48,785 nt of DNA from a candidate division CSSED10-310 bacterium (GCA_016931515.1 JAFGEQ010000017.1:1-48785); one strand, 5' to 3'; positions 1-9,333 are shown, counted from the stretch's first letter. A program made the numbers and translations. The notes: generated by a model not told the origin, from the sequence alone.

Positions 1-87
1 ATCGCGATGGAAGAAGGACTCCGGTTTGCGATTCGTGAAGGCGGAAAGACCGTCGGCGCCGGTGTTGTAGCAAAAATTCTGGAGTAA
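1..87 (+). CDS. tuf: Elongation factor Tu, C-terminal end (partial)
   Basis: Only the last 28 codons are in the window; the gene starts upstream. The visible residues include GLRFAIREGGKTVGAGVV and end AKILE, which is the typical EF-Tu C-terminus in the third beta-barrel domain. EF-Tu is the GTPase that delivers aminoacyl-tRNA to the ribosome. It sits just before rpsJ, the common str-S10 junction in bacteria, which supports the call. Nothing can be said about its G domain or start. Confidence 0.95.
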   Translation: MAMEEGLRFAIREGGKTVGAGVVAKILE

Positions 88-104
88 TCTGACAGATTTG
101 AAAC

Positions 105-142
105 AGCAATTCCCCCGGCCTGGGTAACAGAAGGGGAATGCT
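105..142 (+). promoter_or_regulatory. Stem-loop in the tuf-rpsJ spacer
   Basis: The spacer can fold into a hairpin. AGC plus ATTCCCC (105-115, with A108 bulged) pairs with GGGGAAT plus GCT (133-142), leaving a loop of about 17 bases. No run of T follows, so it is not a standard terminator. It could be a weak attenuator, a processing site or an mRNA-stability element ahead of the S10 genes. Function is inferred from position only. Confidence 0.35.
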
Positions 143-177
143 ATCTATAAACAAAGGAACGTGTACCGGAGGAGAAG

Positions 178-486
178 ATGGCCGATCAGAAAATAAGAAT
201 TCAGTTGAAGGCCTACGATTACCGGCTTTTAGATCAATCAGCCGGTGAGATTGCAGCGACATCGAAGCGGACGGGCGCGACGGTAATAGGCCCTATTCCC
301 TTACCGATGAAGATACATAAATATACGGTTTTACGGGGTCCGCATGTCGACAAAAAAAGTCGTGAGCAGTTTGAAATGCGTACGCATAAACGACTGATTG
401 ATATTCACCATCCAACCGCACAGACCGTCGATGCGTTGATGAAGCTCGAATTGCCAGCGGGTGTGGATGTAGAAATTAAGCTTTAA
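178..486 (+). CDS. rpsJ: 30S ribosomal protein S10
   Basis: This 102-residue protein is full length for S10, a component of the 30S head that also acts as NusE in transcription antitermination. Landmarks are [14 protein letters not shown] near the N-terminus, GPIPLP at about 39-44 and the RTHKRLIDI block at about 68-76. A strong Shine-Dalgarno sequence, GGAGGAG at 168-174, lies just before the ATG. It is the first gene of the S10 group, 90 bases after tuf, and rplC follows after 24 bases. Confidence 0.98.
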   Translation: MADQKIRIQLKAYDYRLLDQSAGEIAATSKRTGATVIGPIPLPMKIHKYTVLRGPHVDKKSREQFEMRTHKRLIDIHHPTAQTVDALMKLELPAGVDVEIKL

Positions 487-510
487 ACAAACGGTTAGGA
501 GACAGGCGTT

Positions 511-1137
511 ATGGCCTTAGGAATCATAGGAAAAAAAATCGGCATGACTCAACTCTTCGATGCAAGAGGTCATTTGGTGCCGGTGACTGTCATCCAGGCA
601 GGTCCATGCCCCGTTATCCAGAAGAAAACGGTTGATAACGACGGGTATAATGCGATTCAGATCGGCTTCGGGGAATCAGGGCGGAAAAAAAGCGCGAACA
701 AGCCTTACAGCGGGCACTTTAAGGCTGCCCGGGTTAAACCGGCAGCGACGCTGCAGGAAATCAAAGTCGAAAACATTGAAGAATATGAAGTCGGACAGAA
801 TGTGAAGGTTGATATATTCAAACCACAGGACACAGTTGTCGTAACGGGTTTTACGAAGGGCAAAGGGTTTGCTGGAGTTATTAAACGACACGGTTTTGCC
901 GGAAAAGATTCAGGTCATGGAACACACGAGGCTTTTCGGCACGGCGGGTCGATTGGCACCCGGGTCCCCAAGCGAACTTTAAAAGGCAGGCGCATGCCGG
1001 GCCGCATGGGTAACAAGCAATTCACGGTGAAAAATCTTCAGATCATGCTCGTTGATAAAGAAAACAATCTGTTGATGGTGAAGGGCGCTGTTCCGGGCTG
1101 GAAGGGTGGCTATCTTGTCATCCGGAAAGCGCAGTAA
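511..1137 (+). CDS. rplC: 50S ribosomal protein L3
   Basis: This 208-residue protein matches bacterial L3, which binds near the 3' end of 23S rRNA and helps start 50S assembly. The N-terminal GKKIGMTQLFD and the central block RHGFAGKDSGHG (about 126-137) are diagnostic; the latter lies in the extension that reaches toward the peptidyl-transferase centre. It has standard length, with no insertions. It lies between rpsJ and rplD, spaced 24 and 11 bases, as in the usual S10 order. Confidence 0.98.
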   Translation: MALGIIGKKIGMTQLFDARGHLVPVTVIQAGPCPVIQKKTVDNDGYNAIQIGFGESGRKKSANKPYSGHFKAARVKPAATLQEIKVENIEEYEVGQNVKVDIFKPQDTVVVTGFTKGKGFAGVIKRHGFAGKDSGHGTHEAFRHGGSIGTRVPKRTLKGRRMPGRMGNKQFTVKNLQIMLVDKENNLLMVKGAVPGWKGGYLVIRKAQ

Positions 1138-1148
1138 GAGGTGTTGAT

Positions 1149-1787
1149 ATGCCAAAGGTAAATGTACATTCCATCGACGGCGCTGTTGTCAGTCAAATTG
1201 AACTCGCTGATTCCATTTTTGCTGTTCCGTTCAATCCGTATCCTGTTCAGGAAGTCATTCGGATGCAGATGGCAAACCGACGACGCGGTACTCATAAAGT
1301 GAAAAATCGCACTGAAGTCGCGGGATCAACCCGTAAACTCTATCGACAGAAAGGAACCGGCCATGCTCGACCGGGTCCCGCAAAGTCGCCGTTGCGACGG
1401 GGTGGTGGGATCGTATTCGGTCCGGTGCCCAGAGATTACAGCTTTAATCCTCCGAAAAAAGTCCGGCGGAAAGCCGTTTGTATCGCATTATCCAAAAAGC
1501 TGTTGGATGGCGAGTTGTCGGTGATGCAGGAATTCGATTGTGACACCATTCGAACCAAAGATTTAATATCTCGTCTTGATCCGGGGATGGAGCGAGTAAA
1601 AACTCTCCTGGTGCTGGGTGAGATGACTGAATCGACTCGGATCAATATCGAGAAATCACTGCAGAATGTTCCCTATTATCAGGTGTTATCTGCAGAAGGT
1701 CTCAATGTTTACGATCTGGTAAACAACCGGAAAATAGTTCTTCTTGAGAAGAGCATACCGATTATTACGGAAAGGCTCCAGTCATGA
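1149..1787 (+). CDS. rplD: 50S ribosomal protein L4
   Basis: This 212-residue protein has the L4 signature GTGHARPGPAKSPLRRGGG (about 74-92), the extended loop that lines the peptide exit tunnel. In E. coli L4 also represses the S10 operon; whether it does so here is unknown. The last codons overlap the start of rplW by 4 bases (1784-1787), which suggests translational coupling. Length is normal (about 205-215). Confidence 0.97.
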   Translation: MPKVNVHSIDGAVVSQIELADSIFAVPFNPYPVQEVIRMQMANRRRGTHKVKNRTEVAGSTRKLYRQKGTGHARPGPAKSPLRRGGGIVFGPVPRDYSFNPPKKVRRKAVCIALSKKLLDGELSVMQEFDCDTIRTKDLISRLDPGMERVKTLLVLGEMTESTRINIEKSLQNVPYYQVLSAEGLNVYDLVNNRKIVLLEKSIPIITERLQS

Positions 1788-2074
1788 TGAATCCATACAA
1801 AATAATAATTTCACCGGTGATGACTGAAAAAACGACGGCTCAGAAAGCGGAATCCAACACTGTCACTTTCAAGGTGCATATCGATGCATCGAAGCATGAC
1901 ATCCGTGAAGCAGTTACTCGTATTTTCAAAGTGAAAGTCGAAGATGTACGTACCATTCGTTTGAAGGGAAAACCCAAACGGATGGGACGTTTTATCGGTC
2001 GGCGCCCGCATTGGAAAAAAGCGGTGGTCAAATTGGCACAGGGCGAAAAAATCCCTTATTTCGAAGGCGCTTGA
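1784..2074 (+). CDS. rplW: 50S ribosomal protein L23
   Basis: This 96-residue L23 is the protein at the tunnel exit that docks trigger factor and SRP. The N-terminal part (IISPVMTEKT at about 7-16) and the Lys/Arg-rich loop (GKPKRMGRFIGRR at about 62-74) fit the family. Two adjacent ATG codons (1784, 1787) are possible starts; the first overlaps rplD by 4 bases. rplB follows 19 bases later. Confidence 0.96.
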   Translation: MMNPYKIIISPVMTEKTTAQKAESNTVTFKVHIDASKHDIREAVTRIFKVKVEDVRTIRLKGKPKRMGRFIGRRPHWKKAVVKLAQGEKIPYFEGA

Positions 2075-2093
2075 TCCAGGGAGTAGATGAGTT

Positions 2094-2918
2094 ATGTCAA
2101 CAAAAAAATTTAATCCGACATCTCCCGCAAGACGTTTTGTGACGGTATCCGGCTTTGACGAAATCACAAAAAGCAAACCGGAAAAAGCTTTAACAAAAGG
2201 TCTTCCCCAAAAAGCGGGAAGAAACAACACGGGTCGTATCTCCATGCGCCGAAAGGGCGGGGGAGTCAAGCGGCTGTACAGGGTTATTGATTTTAAGCGG
2301 GAGAAGCTGGGCATTCCTGCCCGGGTTGCTGCGATCGAATATGATCCAAACCGAACAGCCAATATCGCACTTCTATTCTACGTTGATGGTGAGAAGCGAT
2401 ACATTCTGGCTCCAGACGGTTTAAAAGTCGGCGATACGATTGTTTCCGGTCCGGAATCGGACATTAAAGTCGGCAACGCTCTCCCATTAAAAAATATACC
2501 GGTAGGAACATATGTTCATTCGATCGAATTGAAACCCGGTAAGGGCGGGCAATTGGCGCGTGGAGCGGGTGTGTATGGCCAGATCCTGGCAAAAGAGGGC
2601 AAGTTCGCTCAGATCCGACTTCCTTCCAATGAAGTGCGTCTGGTTCATCTGGTCTGCATGGCGACGATTGGTCATGTGGGGAATCAGGATCAGGAAAATA
2701 TTTCGATTGGAAAAGCCGGCCGTAACCGCTGGTTGGGGCGACGGCCGAAAGTCCGTGGTGTTGCAATGAACCCGATCGATCATCCGCATGGTGGTGGTGA
2801 AGGAAGAACATCCGGAGGACGGCATCCGGTCACACCGTGGGGTATCTCAACAAAAGGACATAAAACGAGATCCAGCAAAGTGTCTGATAAGTACATTGTC
2901 AGACGACGGTCTCGGTAA
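2094..2918 (+). CDS. rplB: 50S ribosomal protein L2
   Basis: This 274-residue L2 is full length. It binds 23S rRNA at the subunit interface and is needed for subunit joining and peptidyl transfer. The C-terminal signature [21 protein letters not shown] (about 223-243) holds the conserved His/Gly stretch, and the N-terminal half shows the RNA-binding [11 protein letters not shown] segment. It lies between rplW and rpsS, and a GGAGG sequence for rpsS follows its stop. Confidence 0.98.
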   Translation: MSTKKFNPTSPARRFVTVSGFDEITKSKPEKALTKGLPQKAGRNNTGRISMRRKGGGVKRLYRVIDFKREKLGIPARVAAIEYDPNRTANIALLFYVDGEKRYILAPDGLKVGDTIVSGPESDIKVGNALPLKNIPVGTYVHSIELKPGKGGQLARGAGVYGQILAKEGKFAQIRLPSNEVRLVHLVCMATIGHVGNQDQENISIGKAGRNRWLGRRPKVRGVAMNPIDHPHGGGEGRTSGGRHPVTPWGISTKGHKTRSSKVSDKYIVRRRSR

Positions 2919-2933
2919 TCGGAGGAAAGTAAC

Positions 2934-3212
2934 GTGGCTCGATCAAGAAAAAAAGGACCTTTTGTTCACCCGAAGCTTCAAAAAAAGGTTGATCAGGTGA
3001 ATCAGAGTAACGAACGAATCATGATCAAGACCTGGTCAAGGGCTTCCATGATTACCCCGGATTTTGTCGGTCTCACGATAGCCGTTCACAACGGAAAAAA
3101 GTTTGTACCCGTTTATGTGACGGAAAACATGGTTGGTCATCGCCTGGGTGAATTCTCACCGACCCGAACATTTCGGGGTCATGCCGGCAGCGGTGCAACA
3201 CGCGTCAGATAA
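2934..3212 (+). CDS. rpsS: 30S ribosomal protein S19
   Basis: This 92-residue S19 starts with GTG at 2934, preceded by GGAGGAAAG. S19 pairs with S13 in the 30S head. The run [16 protein letters not shown] at the N-terminus and the end block [15 protein letters not shown] are characteristic. It is a standard member of the S10 group, 15 bases after rplB and 18 before rplV. Confidence 0.97.
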   Translation: MARSRKKGPFVHPKLQKKVDQVNQSNERIMIKTWSRASMITPDFVGLTIAVHNGKKFVPVYVTENMVGHRLGEFSPTRTFRGHAGSGATRVR

Positions 3213-3230
3213 CGATAAGGAAATTGGATT

Positions 3231-3575
3231 ATGGAATTCCGATCAAAACTTTCACATACAAGAATCTCAGCTTTTAAAGCAAGAAAAGTTGCAGATTTGA
3301 TACGCGGGAAAAAAGCTGGAGATGCAATGGCAATGCTTCGTTTTATGCCTCAAAAAGCATCTTTCATATTTGAAAAAATGTTAAAATCCGCCGTTGCAAA
3401 TGCTGAACAATCCAGCAATCCGGTAATGCTGGACGACTTGGTTGTCAAACGGGCTTTTGTGGACGAGGGTCCCACGATGAAACGTTTCATGTTTCGCGCG
3501 CAGGGCCGTGTGTATAAAATCCGAAAAAGAACCAGTCACATTACCCTTGTTTTATCAGATTCCGTGAGTGACTAG
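3231..3575 (+). CDS. rplV: 50S ribosomal protein L22
   Basis: This 114-residue L22 is a tunnel-lining protein that contacts all domains of 23S rRNA. The N-terminal helix (KARKVADLIRGKKAGDAM, about 17-34) and the tunnel hairpin (GPTMKRFMFRAQGRVYKI at about 80-97) fit well. The hairpin has normal length, so nothing suggests a macrolide-resistance insertion or deletion. rpsC follows after 44 bases that contain a GGAGGTG ribosome site. Confidence 0.97.
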   Translation: MEFRSKLSHTRISAFKARKVADLIRGKKAGDAMAMLRFMPQKASFIFEKMLKSAVANAEQSSNPVMLDDLVVKRAFVDEGPTMKRFMFRAQGRVYKIRKRTSHITLVLSDSVSD

Positions 3576-3619
3576 GCAGCGATGGCAACCGGTATTCGAG
3601 TTGATTTAGGAGGTGTGAG

Positions 3620-4363
3620 TTGGGTCAAAAAGTAAATCCGAAAGGACTGCGGCTCGGGATTGTCAGGACATGGTCTTCAAGGTGGTATTCCGATAAGGAT
3701 TATGCCCAGAATTTGCATGAAGACATTAAAATTCGCGATTTCGTTAAGCGGGAAGTTAAACATGCAGGAATCGCAAAGGTGGAAATTGAACGGGCTGCTG
3801 AACAGATACGTGTCAACATCCATACCGCCAGACCGGGTATTATCATCGGGACGAAGGGTGCGGAAGTTGAACGAGTTAAAAAAGCTGTTCAGGAACTGAC
3901 CGAAAAGCAGGTTTTTTTAAACATCAAGGAAGTGAAATCGCCGGAAGTCGACGCTCAATTGGTGTCGGAGTCGATCGCTCTTCAACTCGAGAGAAAAGTT
4001 GCGTTTCGGCGGGCCATGAAAAAAGCGCTGTCCAGCGCTTTACGATTCGGTGCCAAAGGTATTCGGATCGCCTGCTCAGGACGACTCGGTGGTGCTGATA
4101 TGTCACGCAGGGAAGAATACAGAGAAGGGCGAGTGCCACTGCATACATTACGGGCAGATATCGATTACGGCTTTTCTACCGCTCGAACCACATATGGTGC
4201 GATCGGTGTGAAAGTCTGGGTGTTCAAGGGTGAGATTATCGCTGGGCAAGAAGAAAACGAACTGCAGCGACGTCCGCAGAGGGCTGTTAGAGGGCAAGGG
4301 CGACCATCGCGAGATGCTCAAGGTGAACGGCGGCCGACACGGCGTCGAGTGGAGACGATGTAA
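3620..4363 (+). CDS. rpsC: 30S ribosomal protein S3
   Basis: This 247-residue S3 starts with TTG at 3620 after the strong AGGAGGTG site. S3 lines the mRNA entry channel and has helicase activity. The KH domain is visible with [11 protein letters not shown] (GxxG loop, about 74-84), as is the C-terminal motif [17 protein letters not shown]. The tail after about residue 215 is a longer-than-usual Arg-rich, charged extension of about 30 residues. It overlaps rplP by one base at 4363. Confidence 0.97.
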   Translation: MGQKVNPKGLRLGIVRTWSSRWYSDKDYAQNLHEDIKIRDFVKREVKHAGIAKVEIERAAEQIRVNIHTARPGIIIGTKGAEVERVKKAVQELTEKQVFLNIKEVKSPEVDAQLVSESIALQLERKVAFRRAMKKALSSALRFGAKGIRIACSGRLGGADMSRREEYREGRVPLHTLRADIDYGFSTARTTYGAIGVKVWVFKGEIIAGQEENELQRRPQRAVRGQGRPSRDAQGERRPTRRRVETM

Positions 4364-4788
4364 TGTTACAGCCAAAAAGAACTAAATTCAGAAAAATGCA
4401 TAAAGGCAGAACAAAAGGAAAAGCGATGTCCGGAAACTCGCTGTCGTTCGGATCGTTCGGACTCCAGACACTTGAGCCGGGGTGGATTTCCGATCGACAA
4501 ATCGAAGCAGCACGTATCGCGATGACTCGCTATATCAAACGAGGTGGACGCATCTGGATCCGAATTTTCCCGGATAAACCAATTACATTGAAAGCTGCTG
4601 AAACTCGTATGGGTAAGGGAAAAGGAAACCCGGAATATTGGGTATCCGTTGTGAAACCCGGCAGGATTTTGTATGAGATGGAGGGTGTTGCTCCGGAAAT
4701 TGCCAGGGAAGCATTTCGACTGGCGAGTAATAAGTTGCCGGTGAAGACACGCTTCGTGGAGCAAAGAAGGGATATTGAAGGGTCATGA
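4363..4788 (+). CDS. rplP: 50S ribosomal protein L16
   Basis: This 141-residue L16 organises the A-site region of 23S rRNA. The family pattern is clear: [13 protein letters not shown] at the N-terminus, [10 protein letters not shown] in the middle, and [20 protein letters not shown] after it. It overlaps rpsC by 1 base and rpmC by 4 bases, so translation of these three genes is probably coupled. Confidence 0.97.
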   Translation: MLQPKRTKFRKMHKGRTKGKAMSGNSLSFGSFGLQTLEPGWISDRQIEAARIAMTRYIKRGGRIWIRIFPDKPITLKAAETRMGKGKGNPEYWVSVVKPGRILYEMEGVAPEIAREAFRLASNKLPVKTRFVEQRRDIEGS

Positions 4789-4982
4789 AAGCGCAAAACA
4801 TTCGTGAAAAAACGGTCGATGAACTCAAGCGGGAGTTGCATGAGAAGCAGGAAGAATTGTTCCGGTACCGATTCCAGGCAACTCTTGGAAAACTGGAAAA
4901 TGCGATTGTAATACGAAATGCCCGACGGACGATTGCACGTCTGAAGACCATCATTAATGAAAAAAATCGAATGAACCAGTAG
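4785..4982 (+). CDS. rpmC: 50S ribosomal protein L29
   Basis: This is a 65-residue two-helix protein typical of L29, located by the tunnel exit next to L23. The [20 protein letters not shown] stretch and the [11 protein letters not shown] end are characteristic. The ATG overlaps the rplP stop (4785-4788). rpsQ follows after 16 bases. Confidence 0.95.
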   Translation: MKAQNIREKTVDELKRELHEKQEELFRYRFQATLGKLENAIVIRNARRTIARLKTIINEKNRMNQ

Positions 4983-4998
4983 AAGCAGGGATATTGAA

Positions 4999-5256
4999 AT
5001 GGAAGAAAAAAAATTCAGAAAAAGCAGAATCGGGATCGTTGTAAGTGATGGTATGGACAAAACGGTCAACGTGTTGGTTGAGCGGCAGTATAATCATCCG
5101 GAGTTTCGAAAGATCGTCCGGCGGAAGAAAAAGTTCATGGCGCACGATGAGACCAACAAGTGTAAAGTTGGGGATCGCGTTCGAATCGAGGAAACACGGC
5201 CTTTATCAAAACGCAAACGTTGGACCGTGATTGAGATTTTAGAGAAGTCAGAATAA
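4999..5256 (+). CDS. rpsQ: 30S ribosomal protein S17
   Basis: This 85-residue S17 is an early-binding 30S protein with an OB fold. [21 protein letters not shown] and the later [16 protein letters not shown] block match the family. It closes the S10 group; a 30-base spacer with a GGAGAAGG site leads to rplN, with no terminator between them. Length is normal. Confidence 0.96.
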   Translation: MEEKKFRKSRIGIVVSDGMDKTVNVLVERQYNHPEFRKIVRRKKKFMAHDETNKCKVGDRVRIEETRPLSKRKRWTVIEILEKSE

Positions 5257-5286
5257 ACAAAACGGAGATTTGGAAGGAGAAGGGCC

Positions 5287-5655
5287 ATGATACAATTACG
5301 CACAGTATTGGATGTTGCGGACAATTCCGGAGCACGGAAAGTACAGTGTATCAAGGTGCTTGGGGGATCCAAGCGACGATATGCAACCGTTGGAGATGTC
5401 ATTGTGGTTGCCGTTCGTGAAACGATCCCGGGATCGAATGTTAAGAAGGGGTCTGTTGCAAAGGCTGTCGTTGTTCGGACGAAAAAAGAAATCCGCCGCC
5501 CGGATGGCAGCTATATCCGCTTTGACCGTAACTCTGCAGTTATTATCAATAACCAGAACGAGCCGGTCGGCAGTCGTGTTTTCGGGCCTATTGCACGTGA
5601 GCTGCGGGATAAGGCGTTCATGAAAATTATATCGCTGGCTCCCGAGGTCATCTGA
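5287..5655 (+). CDS. rplN: 50S ribosomal protein L14
   Basis: This 122-residue L14 is the standard bacterial length. It contacts L19 and the 16S rRNA at bridge B8 and is the docking site of RsfS. The opening [24 protein letters not shown] pattern and the [15 protein letters not shown] block near the C-terminus are diagnostic. It is the first gene of the spc group, with rplX 8 bases downstream. Confidence 0.98.
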   Translation: MIQLRTVLDVADNSGARKVQCIKVLGGSKRRYATVGDVIVVAVRETIPGSNVKKGSVAKAVVVRTKKEIRRPDGSYIRFDRNSAVIINNQNEPVGSRVFGPIARELRDKAFMKIISLAPEVI

Positions 5656-5663
5656 GGATCAGT

Positions 5664-6002
5664 ATGATGAAAAAAACAAGCAATAAACTAGCAATTAAAC
5701 GAGAAGACCAGGTGAAAGTACTGACCGGCAAGGAAGTCGGTAAAACGGGAAAAGTTTTAAAAATCATCCCTCAGAAGCAACGCGCGATCGTCGAGGGAAT
5801 CAATTTTATTAAGAAGGCAGAAAGACCGTCTCAACGGATGCAAAAGGGTGGTATTGTCGAAAAAGAAGCGCCTGTTCATCTATCCAATCTGATGGTCATT
5901 TGCAAACACTGCAATAAACCTACTCGTATCGGCCGGACAAAAGTGGATGATGGTTTCTCAGTACGCGTATGCAAAAAATGCGGTGAAATAATCGATAAGT
6001 AA
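5664..6002 (+). CDS. rplX: 50S ribosomal protein L24, zinc-ribbon form
   Basis: This 112-residue L24 initiates 50S assembly. The KOW-type RNA-binding segment is at about 14-40 ([18 protein letters not shown]). The C-terminal half carries two CxxC pairs (Cys80/83 and Cys103/106), the zinc-ribbon form seen in many bacteria and lost in others. Two successive ATG codons (5664 and 5667) are possible starts. It sits between rplN and rplE as usual. Confidence 0.96.
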   Translation: MMKKTSNKLAIKREDQVKVLTGKEVGKTGKVLKIIPQKQRAIVEGINFIKKAERPSQRMQKGGIVEKEAPVHLSNLMVICKHCNKPTRIGRTKVDDGFSVRVCKKCGEIIDK

Positions 6003-6041
6003 AGGTGGACTGAATCAGAAGGGTATCAGGGAGAAACAGTC

Positions 6042-6587
6042 GTGAATATACCGAATTTGAAGAACAAATATATGACTGAAGTCACCGGTGGGATGCTGGA
6101 TGAGTTCAAGTATCAGAACAAGATGGAAATCCCCAAAATGGTGAAGATTGTAATCAATGCCGGTCTCGGGGAAGCGATTCAAAATCATAAAATACTTGAG
6201 ACTGCGGCTGAAGAAATTGCTCTGATTACAGGTCAAAAACCAGTCATCACCCGAGCGAAAAAATCCATTGCCGGTTTTAAGCTCCGCCAAGGAATGCCGA
6301 TTGGTTGCAGAGTTACGCTCCGGGGACGAAAGATGTATGAATTTTTGGACAGGCTTCTGAATGTGGCCTTACCGAGGGTCCGAGATTTCCGGGGTGTCTC
6401 TCCAAAGTGTTTTGATGGACGCGGAAATTACACCTTGGGCATTAAAGATCAGATCATCTTCCCGGAAATCGATTTCGATAAAGTGGAACGAGTTAGCGGG
6501 TTCTCCATTACCTTCGTAACGACGGCGAAATCTGATGAAGAGGGACGGAGTCTTCTGAAGCGCTTGGGAATGCCTTTCAGGGTATAA
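6042..6587 (+). CDS. rplE: 50S ribosomal protein L5
   Basis: This 181-residue L5 binds 5S rRNA in the central protuberance and contacts the P-site tRNA. It starts with GTG at 6042. The block [16 protein letters not shown], the [19 protein letters not shown] segment and [23 protein letters not shown] near the end are family landmarks. Length is normal. It is followed 16 bases later by the zinc-type rpsN, whose ribosome site AAGGAG is in the spacer. Confidence 0.97.
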   Translation: MNIPNLKNKYMTEVTGGMLDEFKYQNKMEIPKMVKIVINAGLGEAIQNHKILETAAEEIALITGQKPVITRAKKSIAGFKLRQGMPIGCRVTLRGRKMYEFLDRLLNVALPRVRDFRGVSPKCFDGRGNYTLGIKDQIIFPEIDFDKVERVSGFSITFVTTAKSDEEGRSLLKRLGMPFRV

Positions 6588-6603
6588 AAAAAGGAGAAAA
6601 ACA

Positions 6604-6789
6604 TTGGCCAAAAAATCACTCATAATCAAATGGCAGCGGAAATCAAAATTTAAAGTTCGGGACTATAACCGGTGTAATCGATGCGGACGGCCCAGGGGAT
6701 ATCTGAGGAAGTTCCAGCTTTGCAGAATTTGTTTTAGAGAACTGGCATCCAACGGAGAAATTCCAGGAGTTACCAAGTCAAGCTGGTAG
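6604..6789 (+). CDS. rpsN: 30S ribosomal protein S14, zinc type (type Z)
   Basis: This 61-residue S14 starts with TTG at 6604, preceded by AAAGGAGAAAAACA. It has the short zinc-binding form with Cys24, Cys27, Cys40 and Cys43, rather than the about 100-residue zinc-free form of E. coli. S14 sits in the 30S head. The end block [11 protein letters not shown] is typical. Its place between rplE and rpsH is standard. Confidence 0.96.
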   Translation: MAKKSLIIKWQRKSKFKVRDYNRCNRCGRPRGYLRKFQLCRICFRELASNGEIPGVTKSSW

Positions 6790-6805
6790 AAGGAGATTAC
6801 CGATC

Positions 6806-7201
6806 ATGATGACGGATACAATCGCAGATCTGCTCACGCGGATTCGTAATGCAAATATGGTGCAATCTGAAAGCCTCGATATTCCGGCTTCGGCAATGAA
6901 GGTATCACTTGCGGATATTCTGAAAGCGGAAGGTTATATTCGGGAATACAGACGTATCGATGATAATAAACAGGGCATTTTGCGAATTGAAATGAAGTAT
7001 TCAGCCAAGGGGGAACCGGTCATCCATCATATTCGAAGGGTGAGTCGTCCCAGTCGTCGGGTTTATGTAAAGGCTGGAGATATTGAAAGTGCCTGCAACG
7101 GATTGGGTGTGTCAATAATCTCCACATCTCAAGGAATTATGACGGACAGAGAAGCAAAAAGAAGAAATGTCGGTGGTGAGATTATCTGTGAAATCTGGTA
7201 A
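6806..7201 (+). CDS. rpsH: 30S ribosomal protein S8
   Basis: This 131-residue S8 binds helix 21 of 16S rRNA and, in E. coli, represses the spc operon. The N-terminal TDTIADLLTRIRNAN and the C-terminal GLGVSIISTSQGIMTDREA blocks are diagnostic. Two ATG codons are adjacent (6806, 6809); the spacing from GGAG favours either equally. It is of normal length and conventionally located. Confidence 0.97.
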   Translation: MMTDTIADLLTRIRNANMVQSESLDIPASAMKVSLADILKAEGYIREYRRIDDNKQGILRIEMKYSAKGEPVIHHIRRVSRPSRRVYVKAGDIESACNGLGVSIISTSQGIMTDREAKRRNVGGEIICEIW

Positions 7202-7233
7202 TGACGTCCGAATGAAAAGAGAGGATTGAACAA

Positions 7234-7767
7234 ATGTCTAGAATTGGGAAATTGCCAATTACAATTCCCTCAGGTGTTGAGGTCAAAGTGAAGGGACAGG
7301 AGATATCTGTTAAGGGACCGCTTGGAGCTTTGCAGTATTTTCTACCTGATCCGATTTCGATCGATTTGGAAAAAACGACGGTTACATTGAAAAGAGAATC
7401 CGACCATCGCGATCATCGGGCACTGCATGGATTAGCCAGGGCTCTGATTGCCAATATGATTCATGGCGTTTCGAAAGGGTTCGAAAAAAGCCTGATTGTC
7501 GACGGTGTTGGATATAAAGTGGGAACAAAGGGTAATGCGCTGGTTTTAAGTATCGGGTATTCGCATCCGGTTGAATACGCCATGCCGGCAGGTGTTACGG
7601 TCTCGGTTGAAAAAAATAAAATAGTGTTAAAAGGCATCGACAAACAGAATGTCGGTCAAACCGCTGCGATTATACGCGAATTCCGTCCTGTAGAACCTTA
7701 CAAAGGCAAGGGCATTCGGTATGAAAATGAGAAAGTGCGACGCAAAGAGGGTAAGGTCGGCACTTAA
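7234..7767 (+). CDS. rplF: 50S ribosomal protein L6
   Basis: This 177-residue L6 has two related alpha/beta domains and lies near the sarcin-ricin loop and factor-binding site. The start SRIGKLPITIPSGVEV and the C-terminal KGKGIRYENEKVRRKEGK are the standard signatures. A GAGAGGA ribosome site is upstream. rplR follows after 22 bases. Confidence 0.97.
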   Translation: MSRIGKLPITIPSGVEVKVKGQEISVKGPLGALQYFLPDPISIDLEKTTVTLKRESDHRDHRALHGLARALIANMIHGVSKGFEKSLIVDGVGYKVGTKGNALVLSIGYSHPVEYAMPAGVTVSVEKNKIVLKGIDKQNVGQTAAIIREFRPVEPYKGKGIRYENEKVRRKEGKVGT

Positions 7768-7789
7768 TTCCCAGTGCTGGAGATAAACA

Positions 7790-8161
7790 ATGAGCGATAA
7801 TTATAAAAAAACACAATCATTACGTGCCTCACGCGAACGACGAACCCGACAGAGGATCCGGAGGGTCAGTGATCGCCCTCGTCTCGTCGTATTTCGATCT
7901 GCAAGCCACATTTATGCCCAGGTGATTGATGACACTCAATCTCGTACTCTGGTATCAGTTTCGACTGTAAGCAAGGAGTTTCGGGAGATCGAAACGCCTT
8001 TGAAGGGTATTCATGCCGCCAAGTGGGTCGGAAAGAAGATCGCTGAAAAAGCTCTGGAAGCCGGCATTAACCAGGTAGTATTCGATACAGGGCGTTATAT
8101 TTATCACGGCCGTGTGAAAGCTTTGGCTGAAGCTGCACGTGAATCCGGATTAGATTTTTAA
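7790..8161 (+). CDS. rplR: 50S ribosomal protein L18
   Basis: This 123-residue L18 binds 5S rRNA with L5. The pattern RPRLVVFRSASHIYAQVIDD in the first third and the end block FDTGRYIYHGRVKALAEAARESGL match the family well. The basic N-terminal tail (RASRERRTRQRIRR) is expected for 5S rRNA contact. rpsE begins 12 bases downstream. Confidence 0.97.
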   Translation: MSDNYKKTQSLRASRERRTRQRIRRVSDRPRLVVFRSASHIYAQVIDDTQSRTLVSVSTVSKEFREIETPLKGIHAAKWVGKKIAEKALEAGINQVVFDTGRYIYHGRVKALAEAARESGLDF

Positions 8162-8173
8162 CAGGAGCTTCCT

Positions 8174-8659
8174 ATGAATATTCCAAGAAAAGAAGAGTAT
8201 GAATTTATCGATCGGATCGTGGGCATCAACCGGGTTGCGAAAGTGTCCAAAGGTGGCCGGCGGTTCAATTTCAGCGTTGTTGTCGTTGTAGGTGATGGTG
8301 CCGGGAGTGTCGGGTACGGCCTCGGGAAAGCCAAGGAAGTTCCGGAAGCGATACGGAAGGGAATCGAAAAAGCGAAAAAATCAATGGTGAAAATTCCTCT
8401 TGTCGGGAAGACCATCCCTCATACCGTCATCGGTCATTTTGGAGCTGGAAGGGTATTGCTGCGACCGGCTGCCCAGGGAACGGGTGTTATCGCCGGCGGT
8501 CCGGTCCGCGCAGTTCTGGAAGCAGTTGGGATTGAAGATATTCTGTCGAAATCACTGGGGTCCAATAACAAGGGAAACATGGTCAAAGCGACTATGGCAG
8601 GGCTCCAGAGTCTTTTAAGCAAAGAAAAAGTCGAACGCCTTCGGGGCGTCGAGCTGTAG
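8174..8659 (+). CDS. rpsE: 30S ribosomal protein S5
   Basis: This 161-residue S5 is important for decoding accuracy and mRNA entry. It shows the dsRNA-binding-like N-terminal part ([19 protein letters not shown] at about 13-31) and the C-terminal [19 protein letters not shown] block. The loop after VAKVSKGG is where spectinomycin-resistance changes occur in other bacteria; it looks wild type. Length is slightly short but within range. Confidence 0.97.
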   Translation: MNIPRKEEYEFIDRIVGINRVAKVSKGGRRFNFSVVVVVGDGAGSVGYGLGKAKEVPEAIRKGIEKAKKSMVKIPLVGKTIPHTVIGHFGAGRVLLRPAAQGTGVIAGGPVRAVLEAVGIEDILSKSLGSNNKGNMVKATMAGLQSLLSKEKVERLRGVEL

Positions 8660-8676
8660 AAGGAAACGAGGGTATT

Positions 8677-8865
8677 ATGGCTGGAAAACTGCAGGTCACA
8701 TGGGTAAAAAGCAATATAGCCGGTTGCAGTAAGTTCGAACCGGTTCTGCGGGGGCTTGGACTGAAAAAGCTAAACCAGACCGTGATCCGTTCCAATACAC
8801 CGGAAATCAGAGGAATGATTAAAAAGGTCATCCATCTTTTAAAGGTGGAAGAAATCAACGGGTAA
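8677..8865 (+). CDS. rpmD: 50S ribosomal protein L30
   Basis: This 62-residue L30 is the short bacterial form. LQVTWVKSNIAGCSKFEP followed by LRGLGLKKLNQTVIRSNTP is characteristic. It lies between rpsE and rplO as in most spc operons. Some bacteria lack this gene, so its presence is mildly informative. No unusual feature is seen. Confidence 0.94.
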   Translation: MAGKLQVTWVKSNIAGCSKFEPVLRGLGLKKLNQTVIRSNTPEIRGMIKKVIHLLKVEEING

Positions 8866-8886
8866 ATTTTTAACGAGGAAGTGATC

Positions 8887-9333
8887 ATGGAATTGCATCG
8901 TTTGGAAATATCGCCAGGATCTCGGAAAAACCGTAAAAGGATTGGACGCGGGAACGGCTCGGGATGGGGGACGACGGCTGCCAAGGGAACAAAAGGCCAG
9001 AAAGCACGATCCGGCGGAAATGTCCGCCGCGGATTCGAGGGAGGCCAGATGCCCTTGTACCGACGTTTGCCCAAGCGCGGCTTCACCAATTATACCGACA
9101 AGGACTACACTCCGGTAAACGTGGGATTGCTGCAGGAAAGGTTCGAAGAGAACGAAACCGTATCACCACAGAGTCTCCTGGAGAAAAGCATAGTCAAAAA
9201 ATTCAAGGAAGGAATTAAAATCCTTGGTTACGGTGAATTGACAAAAGCTCTGAATGTTAAGGCTCACAAGTTTTCGCAATCAGCCGCCGAAAAAATACAA
9301 AAAGCCGGTGGCACTATCGAGGAGCTGAGCTAG
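8887..9333 (+). CDS. rplO: 50S ribosomal protein L15
   Basis: L15 is a late-assembly 50S protein. The glycine- and arginine-rich N-terminal part ([19 protein letters not shown], about 21-39) is the family signature. An in-frame GTG at 8881 exists, but the site GAGGA at 8875-8879 is 7 bases from the ATG at 8887 and only 1 base from the GTG, so I take 8887 (148 residues). The stop overlaps the secY GTG by one base at 9333. Confidence 0.96.
   Translation: MELHRLEISPGSRKNRKRIGRGNGSGWGTTAAKGTKGQKARSGGNVRRGFEGGQMPLYRRLPKRGFTNYTDKDYTPVNVGLLQERFEENETVSPQSLLEKSIVKKFKEGIKILGYGELTKALNVKAHKFSQSAAEKIQKAGGTIEELS

Noticed and set aside
1811-2362. 183-residue open frame antisense to rplW/rplB
   Set aside because: It lies fully over two certain ribosomal genes and has no family pattern or ribosome site; it is a coding shadow.
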